Shown: piece after piece, positions 41,224 through 49,965 of the stretch
Numbering within the stretch: the first letter of the stretch is position 1
Layout of the letters: every line of letters begins with the position of its first letter
Origin: Rahnella victoriana
Lineage (GTDB): Bacteria; Pseudomonadota; Gammaproteobacteria; Enterobacterales; Enterobacteriaceae
Length of the DNA stretch: 64,000 nucleotides
Direction of reading: 5' to 3'
NCBI RefSeq assembly: GCF_004330295.1
Contig: NZ_SJOJ01000012.1
Coordinates: 1-64,000, forward strand
Notes under the pieces: generated by a model
What the model saw: the letters and a program-made list of their open reading frames with translations, nothing else
Told to the model about the DNA's origin: nothing
Databases searched by the model: none
Position numbers and translations under genes: made by a program

Positions 41224-43641
41224 ATGTTCAAATCCTTTACACAGCAGGGTTTGGTGAAAAACGTCATTTTCATGGGGACGATCCTCACCACCACCTTCAA
41301 CGTTAATGCAGCGGACGCAGTTAAAAACAACACCGATCTCACCGCCAGCAACACGCCATCTTCTGAGGCCATCAAGAAAAAACCGGTGCGTACTGCACAG
41401 GATCTGGCGCAGAACAATGAAGAAGTCATGACCGTCACGGAAACGATGCCGGATAAAAAACCGGGCTCGAAAACCACCATCACGGCCGCCGATATGCAAA
41501 AACGTGGCGGGAATGATTTCGGCACCATCATGCGTTATGAGCCGCTGATCACCGCGACCGGCTCCAGCGGCGGCTCCGGCAATGGCAAAAGCGGTTTCGA
41601 CCGCAACGGTTACACCGGCTACAACATTCGTGGTCTGGAAAGCAACCGCGTCGGCATCGACGTCGACGGCATTCCGCAACCCAATGCCACCGGCCGCAGC
41701 TATGCCAGCCGTGCAGGTCTGGGGACATCCGGCATTGGCCGTGATTACATCGACCCGTACATTTACGGTCAGGTCGATATCGAATCCGGCGCCACCTCAG
41801 CCGATCGCGCCAATTCCTCCATCGGCGGTGCCGTTTCCTTCCTGCCAAAATCCGCCGACGATTACCTGCGTCCGGGCAAGGAAACCTATTTCGGTTACCA
41901 GTCAGATTATGATTCTTCCGACCGTTCCTGGCACAACGGCATCACTGCCGCTGCCGGTGACGAAACCCTGCGTGGCCTGATTGCCATCAGCCGCCGCGAC
42001 GGACAGGAAACCGAAAATAACAGCGGTACGCACGACGCCTACCCGGCAAACTGGCACTCTGACGCCATCATGACCTCTGTGATCTGGCAGCCAAATGACG
42101 AACATAAAGTCACCGGCACGCTGGATTACTACGAAAAAGTGAACCACACCCATTACGACACCTGGAACAGCGCGGGCAGTAGCATTATCGGCACCGCACA
42201 GCAGCAAAGTAACACCCGCCGCTGGGGCGCGAGCCTGAAAGACGAATGGACGCCGTTCAACGATTACGCGGATGCCGTGGTGTCCAAAGTGTATTACCAG
42301 TACACCCAGGCGCACGACAACACCTACATGCCGAATTCCAGCGGCGAGATGATGAACGTCTACTCCAACTATGACGTCAACACCTTCGGCGGGGAAACCA
42401 GCTGGCTGAAAACGCTGGGTCGTCATGAACTGAGCGCCGGTCTCAACGCCCGTATGTCGAATACGGAACGTCCGTTCCGCGAAAGCCCGGATCAGAGTGT
42501 TTACACCACCATCATGCAGCCGGAAGCGAACAGCCGTTCTTATACTCTCGGCGGCTTCCTGCAGGACACCATGAAGTTTGACCTCGATGGCCATAACTTC
42601 TCCATCGTTCCGGCGGTGCGTGTGGCCTATCAGAACACCAAAGCCAAAGACCTGTCCGATTTGTCGAACAGCACGGTATCTGAAGATCAGGTTTCCACTT
42701 TGTACGGGAAAGCCAACACGGATACGCAGGTTCTGCCGTCTCTGGCATTTACCTATGACATCACGCCTAAGCTGATGACTTACCTGCAATACCGTCGTGG
42801 CGCCCAGTTCCCGGATGCCAGCCAGCTTTATGGCTCATGGAACCTTGGCTCTTCTTACGCCGGTTCCCAGCAATATGCGCTGATCGGTAATACCAACCTG
42901 AAGACCGAAACCAGCAATAACTTCGAGTGGGGCATGAAGGGTGAAGCGACGGAAGGCGTGACCTTCAAGACGTCGGTGTTCTACAACACCTACAAAAACT
43001 TCATTGCTAACACCCGTTACACCCGTGCGGGCAGCCCGGGCATGTTCACCAACGTGCCTTCCAATATTTATACGATTTATCAGGCAGAAAACCGCGATGA
43101 AGCCTTTATCTACGGGGGCGATCTGAGTACCAAAATCAACTACGGTACCTGGTTCAGCAGCGTCGACGGCCTGAGCACCAGCTTCGCACTGGGCTATGCC
43201 AAAGGTGAGTCTAAATCCAGCTACGAAGGCGACAAATACGTTGACCTCGACAGCGTACCGCCAATGAAATTTGTGGCCGGCGTGGCATGGGATGATCCAT
43301 CAGGAATTTACGGAACCGCACTGACAGCCACCTTCGTGAAAGGCAAAAAAGCCGAAGCGACCAGCCGCCAGAGCTACACCAACAGCGGTACCGCACTGAC
43401 CAGCTCCACCACCGAATACATGAACGTGCCGGGTTATGGCATGGTGGATGCGACGGCGTACTGGAAAGTCGCTAAGAACGTCAAACTCAGCGGTGGCGTC
43501 TATAACATCACCGACCGCAAATACTGGGATTATCTGAGCAGCCGCACACTGACCGACACCACCAACCAGGATGCTTATAACAAAGCTCTGGCCGTTATGC
43601 CGGGTCGCAGCTTCCAGCTGGGCGTGAACGTCGATTTCTAA
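41224..43641 (+). CDS. TonB-dependent receptor of the hemoglobin/transferrin type
   Basis: 805 residues: a signal peptide ending near NVNAAD, an extended N-terminal segment, a TonB box-like EEVMTVTET, a plug domain with YNIRGLESNRVGIDVDGIPQ and SIGGAVSFLPKS, then a barrel ending in SFQLGVNVDF. The segments YRRGAQFPDASQLYGSW and GNTNLKTETSNNFEWG take the place of the FRAP and NPNL boxes of heme and hemoprotein receptors. I see no histidine between them where heme receptors usually have one, so heme as ligand is not secure. It is divergent from a ferric reductase, with a Fur-like region between them and a strong terminator after it. Confidence 0.82.
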   Translation: MFKSFTQQGLVKNVIFMGTILTTTFNVNAADAVKNNTDLTASNTPSSEAIKKKPVRTAQDLAQNNEEVMTVTETMPDKKPGSKTTITAADMQKRGGNDFGTIMRYEPLITATGSSGGSGNGKSGFDRNGYTGYNIRGLESNRVGIDVDGIPQPNATGRSYASRAGLGTSGIGRDYIDPYIYGQVDIESGATSADRANSSIGGAVSFLPKSADDYLRPGKETYFGYQSDYDSSDRSWHNGITAAAGDETLRGLIAISRRDGQETENNSGTHDAYPANWHSDAIMTSVIWQPNDEHKVTGTLDYYEKVNHTHYDTWNSAGSSIIGTAQQQSNTRRWGASLKDEWTPFNDYADAVVSKVYYQYTQAHDNTYMPNSSGEMMNVYSNYDVNTFGGETSWLKTLGRHELSAGLNARMSNTERPFRESPDQSVYTTIMQPEANSRSYTLGGFLQDTMKFDLDGHNFSIVPAVRVAYQNTKAKDLSDLSNSTVSEDQVSTLYGKANTDTQVLPSLAFTYDITPKLMTYLQYRRGAQFPDASQLYGSWNLGSSYAGSQQYALIGNTNLKTETSNNFEWGMKGEATEGVTFKTSVFYNTYKNFIANTRYTRAGSPGMFTNVPSNIYTIYQAENRDEAFIYGGDLSTKINYGTWFSSVDGLSTSFALGYAKGESKSSYEGDKYVDLDSVPPMKFVAGVAWDDPSGIYGTALTATFVKGKKAEATSRQSYTNSGTALTSSTTEYMNVPGYGMVDATAYWKVAKNVKLSGGVYNITDRKYWDYLSSRTLTDTTNQDAYNKALAVMPGRSFQLGVNVDF

Positions 43642-43669
43642 TCTTCGTTAACCCCCCGCAACACAACAG

Positions 43670-43699
43670 GCGTCATGTGCAAACATGGCGCTTTTTTTT
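43670..43699 (+). terminator. terminator of the TonB receptor gene
   Basis: GCGTCATGT and ACATGGCGC form a 9-bp stem with one G-U pair and a short loop, followed by eight Ts, 29 bases after the stop. Confidence 0.92.
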
Positions 43700-43784
43700 G
43701 TACCTTCCTGTCCGTCCGCACGGTTCCCCTTTCGCCCTGTCGTTAGAATGAGCACCGGTATTTCCCCTTTTAACGAGAGATTAC

Positions 43785-44822
43785 ATGGAATTAATCAGAA
43801 AGCCCCTGACCCTCGCACTGGCGCTGCTGTTGTTACCGGCAGGCGTCTGCGCCACCACAACCCTGCGCTACACCGATCACGAACCTCTGGGGGCCATGCG
43901 CACCCGCTTTATAAAGGACGTATTTTTCCCCGCGATTGAAAAAGAATCCCACGGTCGCCTGAAAATTGAAGACCACTGGAACGGTGAACTCTCCACCGGC
44001 TACGACGCACTTCGCACGATACGTGAGGGCAACACCGCCGATATCGGCATTGTGGTGCCGGAATATGCGGCCAAAGATCTGCCGCTGCATCAGGTTTTCA
44101 AAAGTTTTCCGGTCGGCCCGTCCGGTGACAAACAGATAGAATTCTTCCGCCGCGTTTATGCGGAAATCCCGGCCTTCTCCGCTGAGCTGAAACAAAACGG
44201 TGTGGTAAATCTCTTTCCCGCTACCGGTTATCCGGTGGCCTTTTTCAGCACGCATCCGCTAAAAAACCTTCAGGATATTAAAGGCACCACCTGGCGTTCA
44301 GCCAGTTTCTGGCATCAGGATTTCCTGCGTAATGCGGGCGCGACGCCGGTGACCATGCCGTGGGGCGGGCAAACGGTCAATGCGTTTAAGACCGGACAAC
44401 TCGACGGCATCATGGTTAATGTCGACAGCGGTTACGACCTCAAAGTCCACAAAATGGCCCCCGACGTCTTAGTCTCGAAAGAGCTATGGCTCGGTCATGT
44501 TTACCTGCTGGTGATGAATCAGAAGGTCTGGAACGGACTGGCGCAGGAAGATAAAGACGCCATCACCCGCGCCGCTGACATCGCCCGTAAAACGGCCGGT
44601 TCGGTGATGGATAAGCATTTTGAACCCCAGCTGGCCGCCCTGCGAAAAGACGGCGCAAAGGTCCGCATCCTGCAACACAGCGAGATCATGCACTGGCAGA
44701 AAGTGACGCGCTATCAGGAAAGTCAGGCCCGTTGGGTGAAGGAGCAGCAAGCCGCTGGCGTTGAGGATGCCGCCCCCGCCCTGCAACAAGTCAGTAAAAT
44801 CATGGCAGACGTGATGAAATAA
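43785..44822 (+). CDS. TRAP transporter substrate-binding protein (DctP family), orphan
   Basis: 345 residues with a signal peptide MELIRKPLTLALALLLLPAG cut near VCATT. DctP-type features are LRYTDHEPLGAMRTRFIKDV, ELSTGYDALRTIREGNTADI, NLQDIKGTTWRSA, and NAFKTGQLDGIMVNVDSGYD, including the conserved arginine that pairs with carboxylate ligands. It would bind an organic acid in the periplasm. The membrane subunits DctQ and DctM are not adjacent on either side, so it must use a distant transporter or act as a sensor partner. Confidence 0.86.
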   Translation: MELIRKPLTLALALLLLPAGVCATTTLRYTDHEPLGAMRTRFIKDVFFPAIEKESHGRLKIEDHWNGELSTGYDALRTIREGNTADIGIVVPEYAAKDLPLHQVFKSFPVGPSGDKQIEFFRRVYAEIPAFSAELKQNGVVNLFPATGYPVAFFSTHPLKNLQDIKGTTWRSASFWHQDFLRNAGATPVTMPWGGQTVNAFKTGQLDGIMVNVDSGYDLKVHKMAPDVLVSKELWLGHVYLLVMNQKVWNGLAQEDKDAITRAADIARKTAGSVMDKHFEPQLAALRKDGAKVRILQHSEIMHWQKVTRYQESQARWVKEQQAAGVEDAAPALQQVSKIMADVMK

Positions 44823-44867
44823 ACGTGACACCGTCACAATACTATGACTTTTTCGCAATGCTTACAC

Positions 44868-44900
44868 GGCAAAAAGAGCAGGAGGGCATCTTTTTGCCGT
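44868..44900. terminator. hairpin downstream of the TRAP binding protein gene
   Basis: CGGCAAAAAG and CTTTTTGCCG form a perfect 10-bp stem with a 13-base loop. The T-run is inside the stem, so termination strength is uncertain. The 288-base gap that contains it otherwise holds the padR promoter and palindrome. Confidence 0.6.
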
Positions 44901-45064
44901 TCATCGGTAAATCAGGGAGTTAGCCGCCTTCCCGAGTGTTAAGAAGTGTCAGCAGGCCGTTTCCCCTTACCCACGCAGTGGCTATTTAGTCGATGTAAAA
45001 CAACCGGTTAACACTATCCTTACGTAATTTTCCCGCCCTGACACCGGCTTGCCCCGAAAACCCA

Positions 45065-45078
45065 CAAGATATATCTTG
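45065..45078. promoter_or_regulatory. CAAGATATATCTTG palindrome, candidate PadR operator (RND operon)
   Basis: A perfect 14-bp palindrome 33 bases before the padR start. It contains the same 12-mer found upstream of the ferric reductase gene, at the same distance. Autoregulation by the adjacent PadR is likely. Confidence 0.65.
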
Positions 45079-45110
45079 AGGCCATCGGGAATAACGGAAG
45101 GAGAGAAAAC

Positions 45111-45602
45111 ATGAGCGGAACTGCACCTGCCGCACGGCGTAAAAGCAAACTGTTCACCCGTCAGGAACTGACGCTGTTCGTTTTGCATCTGATCCAGATA
45201 AACCCGGCGCACGGCTATGAAATCATCAAAACGATTGAAGGCTATTCGATGGGGGCTTATATCCCCAGCCCCGGCGTGATTTACCCGATCCTGTCGCAGA
45301 TTGTCGAACGCGGTTTTGCCACGGCGGCGGAAATCGAAGGCGGAAAAAAACAATTTTCCATGACCTCTGCCGGTTCTGACTTTCTGGCAGCCAGAAGAAA
45401 CGAAATCCGCGATATAGAAGAAAAAATGAAAACCCGCGTGATTGAGAATAACCCGCCCCCTGCGCCTGAAATGATTTATGCCATCGAGAATTTAAAAATT
45501 ACCGTACGGACCAAAGACTATAACGGTGATATTACGCCGGAAAAATATGATCTGATCATTCACTATATCAACGAGGTCACGAAGAAAATTCATGACTTAT
45601 AA
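45111..45602 (+). CDS. PadR-family regulator of the RND efflux operon
   Basis: 163 residues: a basic N-terminus, a PadR winged helix (FTRQELTLFVLHLIQ, PAHGYEIIKTIEGYSMGAYI, SPGVIYPILSQIVERG, GKKQFSMTSAGSDFL) and a helical C-terminal dimerisation part. GGAGAGAAAAC precedes the ATG. It lies 111 bases upstream of the efflux genes in the same direction, so it probably represses them and itself in response to a toxic aromatic or drug. It resembles the YqjI-like protein at 37.4-38.0 kb but lacks the Cys-His tail. Confidence 0.85.
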   Translation: MSGTAPAARRKSKLFTRQELTLFVLHLIQINPAHGYEIIKTIEGYSMGAYIPSPGVIYPILSQIVERGFATAAEIEGGKKQFSMTSAGSDFLAARRNEIRDIEEKMKTRVIENNPPPAPEMIYAIENLKITVRTKDYNGDITPEKYDLIIHYINEVTKKIHDL

Positions 45603-45640
45603 ATAAGCTGATTCTTTAAATAAACCTGACGACAACCTGA

Positions 45641-45662
45641 CTGTTTTATTTCGATAAAACAG
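45641..45662. promoter_or_regulatory. perfect hairpin between padR and the efflux genes
   Basis: CTGTTTTAT-TTCG-ATAAAACAG, a 9-bp perfect stem with a TTCG loop, 52 bases before the adaptor start. It could be an operator or an intercistronic RNA element. Confidence 0.5.
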
Positions 45663-45713
45663 CCGGGACGCCTTTTGCCTTTTATTCTCTTGTTATTATT
45701 TACGGACACCAAA

Positions 45714-46853
45714 ATGCCTTTATTAAGACCTTCCTGCTTAATTATGCTTTTCGCACTGAGCGGTTGTGATAATTCACCAACCGCTCCACCTGCCGCCGCA
45801 CCCACTGAAGTGGGCGTCGTCACCTTAAAAGCACAGCCTTTCAATCTGGTGAGCGAATTAACCGGACGCACCACCGCCACGCTGACGGCGGATGTCCGCC
45901 CGCAGGTCGGCGGCATTATTCAGAAACGCTTATTCACGGAAGGCGATACGGTGAAAGCCGGTCAGGCGTTGTATCAGATTGATCCGTCGTCGTACAAAGC
46001 CACTTACGATCAGGCGGCGGCCGCGCTGAAAAGTGCCAATGCGCTGGTGCTCTCTGATTGCCAGAAAGCGCGCCGGTATGCGGTGCTGGTGAAAGAGCAA
46101 GGCGTGTCACAACAGGATGCGGAAGACGCGCAGTCGGCCTGTGCCGAAGACCGCGCCAGCGTCGATGAAAAAGTCGCCGCGCTGGAAGCGGCAAAAATCA
46201 ATCTCGACTGGACGCGGGTCACCTCGCCGATTGCCGGGCGTATCGGGATCTCTTCGGTCACGCCGGGCGCACTGGTGTCCGCCGCGCAGGACACCGCGCT
46301 GGCAACGGTACGCAATCTCGATTCGATGTATGTCGATCTCACCCGCTCCAGCGCGGATTTGCTCAGCCTGCGTAAACGCGCGGTGGCCGCAAACAGCGAG
46401 GCGCTGGGTGTCACGCTCACATTAGAAGACGGCTCGGTGTACCCGGAAAAAGGCCGTCTCGAACTGACCGAAGTGGCGGTGGATGAAGCCACCGGTTCCG
46501 TCACCCTGCGCGCCGTGTTCCCCAATCCGAGACACGTGTTGCTGCCGGGCATGTTTATCCGCGCCGACGTGGATGAAGGCGTGATTGAAAACGCCCTACT
46601 CGCGCCGCAGCAGGGCATCACGCGGGATGCCAAAGGTGATGCCACCGCGCTGGTGGTCACCGCCGCCGGTAAAGTCGAACAACGTGAGGTGGAAACCGGT
46701 GAAGCCACCGGCACAAACTGGCTGATCGTCAAAGGCTTGCAGGCCGGTGACCGCGTGCTGGTGGAAGGCAACGACAAGGTCGCCGTGGGCGATACGGTGA
46801 AAGCGGTTGAAGTGAAGAATACCGCCACCAAAAGCACAGAAGGAGCTGCCTGA
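45714..46853 (+). CDS. RND efflux periplasmic adaptor (AcrA/MexA type lipoprotein)
   Basis: 379 residues. The lipobox ALSGC near residue 21 makes this an inner-membrane lipoprotein. Adaptor hallmarks: GRTTATLTADVRPQVGGIIQ, FTEGDTVKAGQALYQIDPSS, a helical hairpin containing LVKEQGVSQQDAEDAQSAC, then NLDWTRVTSPIAGRIGISSV and PGMFIRADVDEG. It links the inner-membrane pump to the outer-membrane channel. The start at 45714 places the lipobox properly; an upstream ATG at 45675 would not. The stop overlaps the pump start (TGATG). Confidence 0.92.
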   Translation: MPLLRPSCLIMLFALSGCDNSPTAPPAAAPTEVGVVTLKAQPFNLVSELTGRTTATLTADVRPQVGGIIQKRLFTEGDTVKAGQALYQIDPSSYKATYDQAAAALKSANALVLSDCQKARRYAVLVKEQGVSQQDAEDAQSACAEDRASVDEKVAALEAAKINLDWTRVTSPIAGRIGISSVTPGALVSAAQDTALATVRNLDSMYVDLTRSSADLLSLRKRAVAANSEALGVTLTLEDGSVYPEKGRLELTEVAVDEATGSVTLRAVFPNPRHVLLPGMFIRADVDEGVIENALLAPQQGITRDAKGDATALVVTAAGKVEQREVETGEATGTNWLIVKGLQAGDRVLVEGNDKVAVGDTVKAVEVKNTATKSTEGAA

Positions 46854-49800
46854 TGTTCTCCCGCTTCTTTGTGCGTCGCCCGGTGTTTGCCTGGGTGATT
46901 GCCATTCTGATCATGATGGCCGGGATTATGGCGATCCGCACCCTGCCGGTGGCGCAGTATCCGGACGTCGCGCCGCCGTCAGTCAAAATCAAAGCCACCT
47001 ACTCCGGTGCGAATGCCGAAACCCTGGAAAACAGCGTCACGCAGGTCATCGAACAACAGCTGACCGGGCTGGATAATCTGCTTTATTTCAGCTCCAGCAG
47101 CAGTTCCGACGGCTCGGTGGATATCACCGTCACCTTCAAACAGGGCACGAATGCCGATACCGCACAGGTGCAGGTGCAGAACAAAGTTCAGCAGGCGGAA
47201 TCGCGTCTGCCGACAGAAGTGCAGGAAGCCGGGGTAACGGTCACTAAATCGCAGTCCAGCTTCCTGCTGATCATGGCGGTGTACGACAAAACCGACAAGG
47301 CCAGCAGTTCGGATATCGCCGACTGGCTGGTGAGTAATATGCAGGATCCGCTGGCGCGCGTCAGCGGCGTCGGCAGTTTGCAGGTGTTTGGCGCGGAATA
47401 CGCCATGCGCATCTGGATGGATCCGACCAAACTGGCGGCCTATGACCTGATGCCGTCAGATGTGGAAACCGCCATCGAAGCGCAGAACGTGCAGATCTCC
47501 GCCGGTAAAATTGGCGGCCTGCCCTCTTCAGATTCCCAGCAACTGACCGCCACCGTGCGTGCGCAATCACGTCTGCAAACGCCGGAGCAGTTCCGCAATA
47601 TCATCGTCAAAGGTAACAGCGGCGGCGCGGTGGTGCGCATCAGTGATATCGCCCGCGTCGAAATGGGCAGCGAAGATTACACCGCCGCCTCTCAGCTGAA
47701 CGGCCATCCGGCAGCGGGCATGGCGGTGATGTTATCGCCGGGTGCCAATGCGCTCGACACCGCCACGCTGGTGAAAAACACCATCAGCGAATACCAGCGC
47801 AGCATGCCGAAAGGCTACGATGTCGCCTACCCGAAAGACAGCACCGAATTCATCAAAGTCTCAGTCGAAGACGTGATCAAAACGCTGATCGAAGCCATCG
47901 TGCTGGTGATCGTGGTGATGTACCTGTTTATGCAGAATCTGCGCGCCACGCTGATCCCGGCGCTGGCGGTGCCGGTGGTGCTGCTCGGCACATTCGGCGT
48001 GCTGGCGCTGTTCGGCTATTCGATAAACACCCTGACGCTGTTTGCCATGGTGCTGGCGATCGGGCTGCTGGTGGATGATGCCATCGTGGTGGTGGAAAAT
48101 GTCGAGCGCATCATGCGTGATGAAGGGCTTTCCGCCCGCGACGCCACCGAAAAATCGATGGGGGAAATCTCCGGTGCGCTGGTGGCGATTGCGCTGGTGC
48201 TCTCCGCCGTGTTCCTGCCAATGGCGTTCTTCGGCGGTTCCACCGGCGTGATCTACCGCCAGTTCTCGGTCACCATTATTTCCGCCATGATGCTCTCGGT
48301 GGTGGTGGCGCTGACCCTGACTCCGGCACTGTGCGGCGCGTTCCTGCGTCATAAACCGCAGGCGACGACCGGTTTCTTCGGCGGCTTCAACCGTCTGTAT
48401 TCACGCACCGAACAACGTTATGAAAACGGTGTCACCCATGTGCAGCGCCGTCCGGTGGTGATGGTGCTGATTTACGGTGCGATGGCGGCGCTGATGGGCG
48501 TGCTGATGTGGCAACTGCCGACCAGCTTCCTGCCGTCAGAAGATCAGGGCGAAGTGATGGTGCAATACACCCTGCCCGCCGGAGCCACCGCTAACCGCAC
48601 GCAGGCCGTCAACTCACGCGTAACGCAGTGGTTCCTCGACAACGAAAAAGCCAATACCAACGTCATTTTCACCATCACCGGCTTTAACTTCAGCGGCAGC
48701 GGGCAAAATGCCGGGATGGCGTTTGTGTCGCTGAAAAACTGGGATGACAGACCGGGAAGCGCCAACACCGCGCAGGCCGTCGCCGGTCGCGCAATGCAGG
48801 ATCTGTCGGTGATCCGCGATGCCAACGTGATTGCCATGACGCCGCCTTCCGTCGACGGTCTCGGGCAAAGCAACGGCTTCACCTTTGAACTGATGTCCAC
48901 TGGCGGCACCAGCCGTGCCGACCTGTTGAAACTGCGCACCGAACTGCTGGCCATGGCGGCAAACAGTCCGGAACTGCAATCGGTTCGCGCCAACGATCTG
49001 CCGCAGATGCCACAGCTTCAGGTTGATATCGACAACAACAAAGCCGTGGCGCTCGGGCTGACGCTCAGCGACGTCACCGCCACCCTGAGCAGCGCGTGGG
49101 GCGGCACCTACGTCAATGATTTCGTCGATCGCGGCCGCGTCAAGGAAGTGTATATCCAGGGCGACAGCCAGTTCCGATCCAAACCGGCGGATCTGAATAA
49201 ATGGTTTGTGCGCACCAGCGACGGCACCAGCATGACGCCGTTCTCCGCCTTCGCCACCACGCACTGGACCTACGGCCCGGAAAGCCTCGCACGCTATAAC
49301 GGTTCGACCTCCTACGAAATTCAGGGCGAAAACACCGACGGTTACAGTTCCGGTGCGGCCATGGCAAAAATGGAAGCGCTGGCGGATAAATTACCCGCCG
49401 GTTCAACCTGGGCGTGGAGCGGATTGTCCCTGCAGGAAAAGCTCGCCAGCGGGCAGGCACTCAGCCTGTATGCCATCTCGATTCTGGTGGTCTTCCTGTG
49501 TCTCGCCGCGCTGTACGAAAGCTGGTCCGTGCCGTTCTCGGTGATCCTGGTGATCCCGCTCGGCCTGCTTGGCGCCTCCCTTGCCGCCGAACTGCGCGGG
49601 CTGAATAACGACGTCTATTTCCAGGTGGCGCTGCTGACCACCATCGGCCTGTCGTCGAAGAACGCCATTCTGATTGTCGAGTTCGCCGAAGCGGCATTGA
49701 AACAAGGCAGCACCCTTACTGCCGCCGCGCTTTCCGCCGCCCGCACCCGTTTGCGCCCGATCCTGATGACCTCGCTGGCCTTTATCGCCGGGGTGCTGCC

Positions 49801-49963
49801 GCTGGCGGTCGCGACCGGTGCAGGGGCGAACAGCCGCATCGCCATCGGTACCGGCATTATTGGTGGCACCGTGACGGCCACCTTACTGGCTATTTTCTTT
49901 GTTCCGCTGTTCTTCGTGCTGGTGAAAAAAGTCTTCACCGGTCATAAAGACGCGCAGGAGTAA
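46853..49963 (+). CDS. RND multidrug efflux pump, HAE1/AcrB family
   Basis: A 1036-residue proton-driven pump. It begins MFSRFFVRRPVFAWVIAILI; ADTAQVQVQNKVQ and GSLQVFGAEYAMRIW lie in the porter domain. The proton-relay aspartates are in LAIGLLVDDAIVVVENVERI; VFLPMAFFGGSTGVIYRQFS follows, and the second half repeats the fold with LTTIGLSSKNAILIVEFAEA. Length and motifs are intact, so it should be active. Substrates cannot be read from sequence. PadR control suggests phenolic compounds or antimicrobials, which would fit the aromatic-acid genes in this window. Confidence 0.95.
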   Translation: MFSRFFVRRPVFAWVIAILIMMAGIMAIRTLPVAQYPDVAPPSVKIKATYSGANAETLENSVTQVIEQQLTGLDNLLYFSSSSSSDGSVDITVTFKQGTNADTAQVQVQNKVQQAESRLPTEVQEAGVTVTKSQSSFLLIMAVYDKTDKASSSDIADWLVSNMQDPLARVSGVGSLQVFGAEYAMRIWMDPTKLAAYDLMPSDVETAIEAQNVQISAGKIGGLPSSDSQQLTATVRAQSRLQTPEQFRNIIVKGNSGGAVVRISDIARVEMGSEDYTAASQLNGHPAAGMAVMLSPGANALDTATLVKNTISEYQRSMPKGYDVAYPKDSTEFIKVSVEDVIKTLIEAIVLVIVVMYLFMQNLRATLIPALAVPVVLLGTFGVLALFGYSINTLTLFAMVLAIGLLVDDAIVVVENVERIMRDEGLSARDATEKSMGEISGALVAIALVLSAVFLPMAFFGGSTGVIYRQFSVTIISAMMLSVVVALTLTPALCGAFLRHKPQATTGFFGGFNRLYSRTEQRYENGVTHVQRRPVVMVLIYGAMAALMGVLMWQLPTSFLPSEDQGEVMVQYTLPAGATANRTQAVNSRVTQWFLDNEKANTNVIFTITGFNFSGSGQNAGMAFVSLKNWDDRPGSANTAQAVAGRAMQDLSVIRDANVIAMTPPSVDGLGQSNGFTFELMSTGGTSRADLLKLRTELLAMAANSPELQSVRANDLPQMPQLQVDIDNNKAVALGLTLSDVTATLSSAWGGTYVNDFVDRGRVKEVYIQGDSQFRSKPADLNKWFVRTSDGTSMTPFSAFATTHWTYGPESLARYNGSTSYEIQGENTDGYSSGAAMAKMEALADKLPAGSTWAWSGLSLQEKLASGQALSLYAISILVVFLCLAALYESWSVPFSVILVIPLGLLGASLAAELRGLNNDVYFQVALLTTIGLSSKNAILIVEFAEAALKQGSTLTAAALSAARTRLRPILMTSLAFIAGVLPLAVATGAGANSRIAIGTGIIGGTVTATLLAIFFVPLFFVLVKKVFTGHKDAQE

Positions 49964-49965
49964 GC

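Noticed and set aside
41902-42789. 295-residue open frame on the - strand
   Set aside because: Lies inside the TonB receptor gene in antisense, with no ribosome-binding site and no recognisable family.
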